A stretch of 64,000 nt of DNA, taken from the NCBI GenBank assembly GCA_963457665.1, contig OY735209.1, forward strand, positions 9,533,814 through 9,597,813, read 5' to 3'. Positions 55,922-64,000 of this stretch are shown one piece after another. Origin of the DNA: Thysanoteuthis rhombus. Its lineage: Eukaryota > Mollusca > Cephalopoda > Oegopsida > Thysanoteuthidae. The number at the start of each line of letters is the position of its first letter. The stretch's first letter is position 1. A program made the position numbers and the translations under genes. The notes under the pieces were generated by a model. The model saw only the letters and a list, made by a program, of their open reading frames with translations, searched no databases and was not told where the DNA came from.

Positions 55922-58796
55922 TACACGTCAAATGGATGCTGTGTCAGAGTGAAGAGGAGGAAGGACGGGGCTGAAAACGACTGAGGGAGTGGGTGGCTGG
56001 CCCTCAGATCTTTCGTTGGTTTTGGGCAAGGGAGAAATGATAGGCTAGAGATGCTACATGAAAAGAAAGAGGAATGTTTTGATTGATCCATTGGTAGGTA
56101 AGTGGATGCGTGAGCAGGTAGGTGTAGGTAGATTTGATATATATACATACACGTGTATATATATATACATATATATATTAGATAGGAATATTGCCACCAA
56201 TCAGAATGGTCAGAGCCTTACCACGACTTCCTGTTAGTTGGCAGCGAACATGCAATCATGCGTCACATCCAGCAACAATGTGCATGAAAAGAGAAAATAA
56301 GCGTGTGTGATTAATAACAACATTGACGTGAAAAGGTGCCAATAAAGCCGTTCCTGAAAGACAAGTGGAGAAAAACAAATCAAATCGATTATTTTATCAT
56401 TGTCTGCCAAATACATAAACGGCAGGACCCCCCTGCCCCCAGACGCCACAAAGAAACCCCTGTTGTTCTGTTCTGGAGGAAGGGGTCTGGCTGTGGAAAT
56501 TCCGCACAGATCCCACTTCCTTCTGTTTATCAGACTCCAGCAACGTAGAAGTCACAATATTTTTTGACAGCATCTTTCAACTGGTGGTTGCACGGAAATT
56601 AGGAAAAAAAAAAAAAAGACGAAGTGTTTATGACGATTCCTTCCACCACCTAAAATGTAAAACTATCCTTTCCGTCGAATTCTGTTTATTTGAAGGAATG
56701 ATCGATAGAACCACTTTTGGATCATTCTCAAACTTCGAAAATTTAGAAGTCTGTCTTCATTGTTGTTCTCTTGTAATGGGAACAGAGCAAACTGGCCTGG
56801 CTCTGGGTTGCCTGATTTGGTCAGAAGAAGAGATAATCCAAGCTTTATTTCAATGATCTAGGCTAGTTTTGAACTTCAGTCTCAAGGCTAGCTCCATTCC
56901 TAAATTCAATACTTTCTTGAGCCTACTTTGGCTAAGTCTCTGAGATAAAACTTGAATCATCTTTCCTTCTTGCCAAATCTGGAAACCCTGGCCTGCCTTG
57001 GGACAGAGATACTTATATATTTCCCTTCAGTGCCAGAGAGCGTTCAAATCCAAATAAAATCCAAGATTTTGAATGCTGATTCTTTTCAGTTAACTTGGCC
57101 CTCCCCACATGAAAGATAGGCCGAGCACAATCCATACTGAGTACTTTATTGCCATGTCTGTTTACTTCGAACAGATGAGAAAGCTTACAAAATTGTTTGC
57201 AATTAAATGGAAATGTCTATTGCTCGGTTGAGGCAAAAAGAAAGATGTGAACCCAGTGTATTCAGAACACCCAAGAAATTATTCGTCTTGGACCAACTTG
57301 GACTCACATAAATCATTTTTGCATAAGTTCTAAAAGAGATGAATAGGTCAAAGCCAAGCCAGTTCAGATTTCAAAACTAAGGCTTGTTAAATAAATGAAT
57401 CTTCACTCTTCGTATTGAGGGTGTGCAAAAGTTCCCAATGATCCTTTTCGGAAAGTAGAGTCTGAATATTCAATTGAAAACAGTTTTTCTCTGGAAAATT
57501 TTTGCATACACCTAATACTTGAACATTTTTCTTCGGGTATTTTTATAATCTCTGGTGAGAGAGGCCAGTACACTCCTAAACTTCAAGAGCAGACTTGACC
57601 AGCATAGGGCAAGCAGAAGATTTCAGTCAAGCCAGTGTGTTCTCAATATCATCAGTGTTCATTAAGGATTGTAAAAGTAATGAACCTAAGGATATTCAAA
57701 TGACCGTATCAAAGGTTTAATCTAATCTGTTATTGGATTGTATAATATCACAACTGTCTATGTTCTGCTTCGGTCATTCTTTGGGTATGATAATTCTGAT
57801 AATATCCAGATTATCACAACAGTCCAAGTTTTGGTTGGTTCATTACGTACCTGGGGTTTCAGATTATTCAAAGTTCTTTGTTGGAATTATTTGTCTCTCT
57901 AATACTAAGTCTGTTCTCTGGACTATGCATACCAGAGAGTAGCAGATGATTGATAGGTGGGAGGAAAAGCTTTGTGGGTAGGTTTAAGTGATGGAGACTG
58001 CGGGGTGTCAACAATGGTAACACTTGATATGTTGGAGGACAAAAAACTCAGCCAAAGCAAAATGTTGAAATGACAAGTGCCCAAATCCCCACCCCCATCA
58101 CAACACACACACACATATACACTCGGAAGACAAACAAAGACAAGGGGAGGGGAGACACCCAAGAATTTTTTTTTTTTTTTTTTCAAAATCAAATGTGACA
58201 CAATGTTTACTTTTGGTCAAGAAAACTGCAAAGTGAAGAAATATTAGTAACATCGACAATGAATTATTGGAAGAAAATACCAGGAAAAAAAAGCATAAAA
58301 AAAACAGTATACATTGAATATAATGGAAAATATCAGGAAAAAAGACAAATTATTAATGATCATGATTAAGTAAAATGATTGAAAAAAAAAAAACAAAACA
58401 AAAAATAACACTGGCAAAGATGTATTGGGGTGGGGGGGGGCGAGGAAGTACAAGTTCGACTCCCGTTGATGACTTGGAAACAGGTTTGTAAGGAGCAATG
58501 AAAAATGCAGCTGAAGACCGAGGGGAGATCTGAAAAAACATAGATGAAGATTATGCCGAAGTGTTTCTAAGGGAAACAGCAAAGGTTGCTTAAATGAAGG
58601 CATGAAACTGAAATTCTGTCATTTTAGGGAACCGGCTGGGGTGGACAAGATTCCACTTCAAGAAATTTTCAATGGGATCATTTCTTTTTCTATTTTTGTC
58701 TCAACAGGAAACTTAACCTTGTCGGAAGAGGTTCACAATTCAGCTTTGAAATTGGGCTGTGCATATTTAGTGGGGAAGAGAGGGAGGCAGTCATGG

Positions 58797-58852
58797 AAAG
58801 AGAGAGAGAGAAGAGAGAGAGAGAGAATAGAGAAGAGAGAGAGAGAGAGAGC
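58797..58852 (+). repeat. (GA)n microsatellite
   Basis: GAGAGA runs interrupted by AATAGAGAA. The frames open on both strands are artefacts. Confidence 0.9.
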
Positions 58853-59764
58853 TGTACAAAGCTGATCAAAATGTTTCCAATCACATTTCTTATCCAGGGA
58901 ACATAACCAATATGACCCGATAACATTAGGAGAACAGTCAAAATCAGCAAAAATGTCTATTCGAATACAATCAAAACAGCCTCAACCTGCATGGGGACGA
59001 GCTGAAAATGACACTTTCCCCACAAGGAAATTTCCAAGAGCCAAAAATGAACGTTTTTTTACAAATGTCTCAAATTGATTTGGTGGAAGTGTACTTATTC
59101 CAGTCAAATGTTTCTGTCTTGCTGATAAAGAAAATGTTTAGGTTAGAGAAAAAGTTTGAAGAAGAAAAGGATTCCAAAAAAGAATAAAACAAAAGGTTAT
59201 GATGAGAGCGAGCAATGCGCAATCCTCAAAAAGGATTTCTGTAAAAGAAAACTCATTTTGTCCTCATTCTGAATAATGATTCCAACAAAATGGAAGAAGA
59301 CAAGCACAAAATCTGACAGATTTGTTAAAAAAAACCCCAAAAAACAAAAAAAAAGAAGTGAGCCGCAGCATTCTATGCAGAATGTTTTGAAAGCTTTGGC
59401 AAAAAATGCCATTTTTTTAATCAGTTTTAATAAACGTATAGACAAGAGCAGACAACAAGAAATGGTTATGTACAAACTTTGTAAAAACTATTCAAATAGC
59501 ACATGGTGCTGCTACCGAGTCTCAGCTTATTCTACTTCTTATTTCATCTATCTGCATTCTTTGAGAACAGTAGTTGAATGAACCCAGCTGTTTGCTTCTT
59601 CAAACAAGAGGCCTAAAGTAGACACCAAAAAAAAACCCTCTCTCTAATTTGTCTTTCATTGAGTAAAAAATAAACACTTGGAAGAATATTCGTCACAAGA
59701 AAAAAATAATTAGCTCCAATATCATTTGAATTTTCCAGATGAAGCATTGTAAATTATTATTGAT

Positions 59765-59830
59765 TTGTGACTAGTATTTCTTTCATCTTAATTTTAGTCA
59801 CTTTTTATTGCAGCTCTCAAATCTGATGTT
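59765..59830 (+). mobile_element. Repeat family R2, terminus only
   Basis: TTTCATCTTAATTTTAGTCA with TTTATTGCAGCTCTCAAATC matches the R2 left end. Similarity then stops. Confidence 0.55.
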
Positions 59831-60977
59831 TATAATACAAAAATGGACAAGAAATAAATTCTACTCTAATTTTATTTTATATCTCACTATAATGAACATT
59901 AAATGTTTTATGTATCAGGTATCTAAAAGTTGTTTTTTTTATGTTTTACCACTAACAGCCATTTTGGTAACTGACAAACATTTTATAATGATCTGAAGAG
60001 GCCCCTTTCAATAGAACATGGACTTTCAGTAGATTTAGTATAACTGGCAACAAAATGTTTCGAGTGGGTTGAATGGACATAACCACTTCTGGTTGTCAAT
60101 CCTCGGTATATTCTTGTTGGTTTTATTTCTCAATTTCATATAAGATATTGTTTGGTCTGTTTCCGAGTAGAAGGTACTGACAAAACAGATTTTTGCTTTT
60201 TTTTCTTTCCCCACCCATTTCCCTCTTCTCTTGCTGTAGAGAGTTTCTTTTTTCCGAATAATTTGATTTCTTGGAAAAAGACAATGAGTCTGTGTTGACA
60301 ACTTTCTCTGACCTCCATTTTGTTAAACAACAAGAAGGAAGAAAAATAAAACAAAGAAACAGAAAATAAGATGAAAAGTAACGAAGATGCCAAGGTATTC
60401 CAGAACCAACTTTGACTCTGAGCTGATGAGACCAATCTATGACCAGAGTGATACGAAGCAGTAGATGGTTGAAGACATCCATATGGCACTGATGTGTTTA
60501 TGAATCTGATCTGAACACCAAGTGGAAGAGGAGAGAACTTCAAAGACAAAGAAGAGGTGATTATTTCAATAAAACTATAACTTGCTTTCAAGATAACAAT
60601 GAAAATGAATGGGACGGGGGGAAAAAAATAACCGTAACATTGTCTCAAAATAGAAACGAAGCAATAATAAGTATAAATAAAGAAATGAAGGTATCTCAAC
60701 ATGCTAAACAAATAAGTAAACATAAGTCTTTGCCAGAGAATGAAATGAACTGTGCAAGGGAAAACGGTAAAAAAGAAAATACACACACGCACAAGCAGAG
60801 CAAAAGCAAATTTTGTAACCCTGATTGCCAAGAAAGTTAGATTGTAAACTGCAGAATGTAGCCTGAAGCGGACACTTTGCATTTAAGGCTTCTCCCTCAA
60901 TTAATAAGAAAGAAGTCATAATGAAAAGGTCTAATTTAGCTTGATCAACTTTTTAGTCCAAGAAGTTTGACTGTTAC

Positions 60978-61417
60978 CAGTGCCGGATTTAGACTCAGTG
61001 AGACCCTAAGCTATATAAAGCTTGAAGGCTCCTTGATAAGAATATTATGCCAGAATGTCCCACAAAACATATCTAGAATTGGTGAGGCCCTAAGCTATAT
61101 AAAGCCTGAAGACCCCTTGTTGAAAATATTATGCCAGAATGTCTCAGAAAACTTTATGGTAAGGCCCTGAGCTACATGAAACTTTAGGACCCCCTTGTTG
61201 AAAATATTATGTCTGAACATCTCACAAAACTTGGAAACGTATTTAAACTTTGTGAGGGCCCAAGCTATATAAAGCATGAAAGCCCTTTGTTAAGCAAAAT
61301 TACACCGGGAGGTCTCACAAAACTTGAAAACATGCCCCATAAGATTTTTTGAGGGCCCTACGGATTGCAAGGCCTCTAAGCATTTATTTATTTAGCATAT
61401 GCCTAAATCCGACACTG
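60978..61417. mobile_element. TIR element built from tandem ~85-bp units (hAT-like ends)
   Basis: The left end CAGTGCCGGATTTAGACTC is matched by the inverted right end (CAGTGTCGGATTTAGGC read inward). Between them four to five units of 76-96 bp begin GAGGCCCTAAGCTATATAAA and continue with AATATTATGCCAGAATGTCT. Units start near 61000, 61084, 61158, 61252 and 61350. The CAGTGCCGGAT end is hAT-like. The flanking 8-mers do not match. It is non-coding. Confidence 0.75.
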
Positions 61418-62125
61418 AATTGCTTTGCGACAATAGCCACTCAAGAAAAATGCTGCAGCTGTTAGTCGGTAAGAAATGAACGGTGATTAGTTTGAATGGA
61501 TTTCAAATGAAACAATTACATTGATTCTTTCAATGTGACCTTCCAGAGAAAATTCTGGATGGCTGTCACCAGAGTTAAATGAATAATTCTGGAAGGCTAT
61601 GATGAGTGAAAGCAATACAACAATATGATTGATGGAGATAAAAAGTCACAGTAAAACTGTGGCAGATGAAGTCAAAATGAATTAATAGATCACTTCAGAC
61701 ATTTGTCTTGCATATAAACACAACCCTTATATTTAAAAATGCAAAAATATATAGATAGAATTTTTTTTTTTTCATTCAGAAAAGAAGATAATAAATAACA
61801 GACTTAGAAAATTAACAAGAAGACAAAAAACAGACATCATCAAAAATTGTAATGAGTGAACATTTAATGCATAAGCAAATCTATTGGCTTAAATGTTGTG
61901 TTTTTTCATCAGTCCCAACCACACTGTATAATTATGGCTATTATAGCTCGCCGTATTCATGTTCGCTATATAGATCGGAATAAAAAAAGTTTGGTACTCA
62001 TACAAGAGTGGAGTCCAATGCTGGAAACAGAAGAATTATTCCCCTTGAATGGTTTTTGAAAAATTTTTTGAGACTAAACATATGCAAAAATAATCCCTGC
62101 CCCTTATTTTACTTTTTTTTTTTCC

Positions 62126-62237
62126 ATCACTAGTTTGAAGCTTCCAATATCTACTTGAGCTCATGTAAAGAAGATGTAAATAGAAATTCATTAATAGTTT
62201 TAAAATTCAAATAAAAAAAATTCTTCCAAGTGTAAAG
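62126..62237 (+). repeat. Long direct repeat, copy A
   Basis: The segment AGTTTGAAGCTTCCAATATC...'ctacttgagctcatgt'...'aagatgtaaatagaaattcattaatag'...AATTCTTCCAAGTGTAAAG is nearly identical to copy B at 62780-62899, apart from an 8-bp difference after 'gctcatgt'. Spacing is about 654 bp. Confidence 0.9.
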
Positions 62238-62779
62238 AACCAGAAACTTTCTGACTAACTCTATGTTATTATCTCATCGAGATAACAGAGTTGCCAAAAT
62301 ATCTGTGACTGTTTTTTTTATTAACACTTATTTAGCAAACAAAAATATGGTGAGTTATAATGGCTATAATTATTTAGTGTAGTGGGAACAAACAAAAAAA
62401 GACTAAATGTTGACTGCACTTCAATTAGTAATTCTTAAGACACCAGCAGGAAATCGAAAGTGAATTGATTGACCCAAATGTCATGGAGGTGCCATACTCG
62501 ACTTCTGTACTTCACAGCATCTCAGAGGGCAGGGGGAATTACTTGGTGGGGCCCATCTTCTGTCCATGTACTGTGATAGGCAGTACTGGTTTATATTGTA
62601 CCTGACTGATTTCTCCCCCTCATCGTTAAGATATCAGGCAATGAGACAGAATACAGGGAAAGCAGGATTTATACCCTTTACAAGGGCTTCAAGGTGAACA
62701 CAAGCAAACTTAGGTACAATTTGAACTCAATTTGCCAAATGTTTTCCCAACTAAAAAATATTCCATCTATATACTTGAC

Positions 62780-62899
62780 ATCACAAGTTTGAAGCTTCCA
62801 ATATCTACTTGAGCTCATGTTTTTATACACAGAAGATGTAAATAAAAATTCATTAATAGTTTTAAAATTCAAATAAAAAAAATTCTTCCAAGTGTAAAG
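62780..62899 (+). repeat. Long direct repeat, copy B
   Basis: The partner of copy A. It contains 'ttttatacac' where copy A has a shorter spacer. The near identity over about 110 bp points to a recent duplication. Confidence 0.9.
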
Positions 62900-64000
62900 T
62901 GCTGGCGAAGTGATATATCTTAGTCTTGCACAAGGCCACAATAGTGGTGCTCCCAGTAAAAACTGAACACACCATATGATTTATAAGGTTAGTCTGCTCA
63001 TCTTTAGCTCATGGCAAATTCAGTGGTATCAGTCTAGTTACAATATATCAGATGGTTACAAATAAATACAACAACTTATTTTTTTAGATCACCTGACATC
63101 TCATTGTCTTTAAAGAAATTGGAACAGTTAATGATAATGTTGATATAAAAACTAATGGAATTATGATCCTTGCACCAATGGCCAGCCCATTTGAGTTTTC
63201 TGATGGATTCAATGATATTTCTGACTCTTCTTTTCTCTCTAATACACTGCTCTGTCTTTGATCTCCCTATAAATATTTTGTGGTGACATAAAATATTTTA
63301 GGTGAGTGGTTAAAAATGTTCAATCTGCTTCTTTTTTGGCAGAGCATTCAAAGTGGAAAAAATTAATTGGGTTCTACTTGACTGAATATTTCCTGCTGCT
63401 GACATAGAATGACCGATCGAAATCTTGTGAGCCTAGATTGCACATAACTGAATAAACAAACACTTTCTACAGGATTTGAAAAACCCATGCCGAGAATTTA
63501 ATTTTGTAAATGAGTTTAAAAAAATAAAAAAATAAAAACAATACCATAACCACCACACCAAAGAGAAAAATGTAAAAAAAATAGCAAAGAGATGTGAAAA
63601 CCAGGAAAGGAATCTTGTTATAAGAAAATCATGCAAAGTGATGAGAAAAATAGGAATCTTTTTGATGAATTCTTGAAGCATAAGAAGACCTCAGACGGAA
63701 AAGAAAGAAAAGAGTTATGACCATTTAACATAATACGAAGGTGCCAACATTTACAGAATTATTAGACTCTTCTCATTGAGTTATTTGGATTTTGAAACAG
63801 AAAGAAGCAAACTTTAAACAGGAAAATAAATATTTGATCAGAAAATAAACATTTAAAATTTTCCCCAAGGATAGTAGAAAAAAAAAAAAAAGAAAAAAAG
63901 ATCTTCCATGTTACAGTTACAAGAGAAACCACTGTTTCTTTATTTACTTTATGATGTGGCAACACTTGCTTGATTGTGAATAGATTTGTACAATATTTTT

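Larger units (their letters stand above)
55924..60977. other. Gene-free stretch
   Basis: No exon is recognised. A TA/CA-rich patch is at 56137-56181, a poly-A/poly-T pair at 58165-58182, a G-run near 58430 and a (GA)n tract at 58797-58852. A minus-strand frame of 248 codons (60136-60882) is open mainly because that strand is T-rich and poor in A. The rest is AT-rich unique sequence. Confidence 0.45.
61418..64000. other. Gene-free stretch with one long direct repeat
   Basis: No gene is recognised. A direct repeat pair at 62126 and 62780 is listed separately. The sequence is otherwise AT-rich with poly-A runs (for example 63870-63889). Confidence 0.45.

Noticed and set aside
60136-60882. Longest open frame in the window, 248 codons, minus strand, hydrophobic
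   Set aside because: The minus strand here is T-rich and A-poor, which removes stop codons and yields Phe/Leu/Ser-rich translation. No signal, domain or conserved motif is visible, and two other minus frames overlap it. Homologues or transcripts would change this view.
62126-62899. LTR retrotransposon with 110-bp LTRs
   Set aside because: The repeats lack TG...CA ends, and the 540-bp interior has no gag/pol, primer-binding site or polypurine tract that I can see.

Overview
The window is nuclear DNA from an animal, most likely a lophotrochozoan and probably a mollusc. It is AT-rich with long introns and GT-AG splice sites. It carries eukaryotic tRNAs with internal A and B boxes, a 5S-like relic close to metazoan 5S rRNA, several classes of eukaryotic transposon, and at least four copies of the short element AAGGGAGATAA, which I associate with molluscan genomes. 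The species cannot be named from the sequence. There is no prokaryotic gene layout, operon or CRISPR array.

One protein-coding gene is clearly supported, on the minus strand: the 3' half of a FHOD-family formin (formin homology 2 domain-containing protein). Ten exons between 48464 and 30146 join in one frame with consensus splice sites. They encode 451 residues: most of the FH2 actin-assembly domain, a basic post-FH2 tail, and the C-terminal autoinhibitory/ROCK-site region ending in a stop codon. The last intron is 8.2 kb and separates the final 23 codons. The N-terminal half (GTPase-binding/FH3 region, FH1 and the start of FH2) was not found and should lie upstream, beyond 49.2 kb and probably beyond the window. 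A possible extra exon lies at 49119-49188.

Layout: 1-6.6 kb holds tRNA-Ser(GCT) and tRNA-Asp(GTC), a 5S-derived relic and a tandem repeat family (R3). 6.8-8.2 kb holds a decayed Maverick/Polinton-type DNA polymerase reading frame bordered by repeat family R1. 8.2-29 kb is gene-poor and full of transposon relics: tRNA-derived SINEs, hAT-like, TIR and foldback elements, and an RTE-type LINE split by a hAT-like insertion. 29.4-49.2 kb is the FHOD gene with repeats in its introns. 49-64 kb holds purine-rich tracts, a minisatellite, a 500-bp mariner relic, a tandemly built TIR element and a long direct repeat, with no recognised exon.

No new multi-gene system was seen. The most interesting items are an R1 end that supplies a branch-point-like sequence just upstream of an FH2 exon, the polymerase relic flanked by R1, the 5S-headed candidate SINE, and several uncharacterised non-autonomous transposon families. 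All family assignments are by eye; no search was run.
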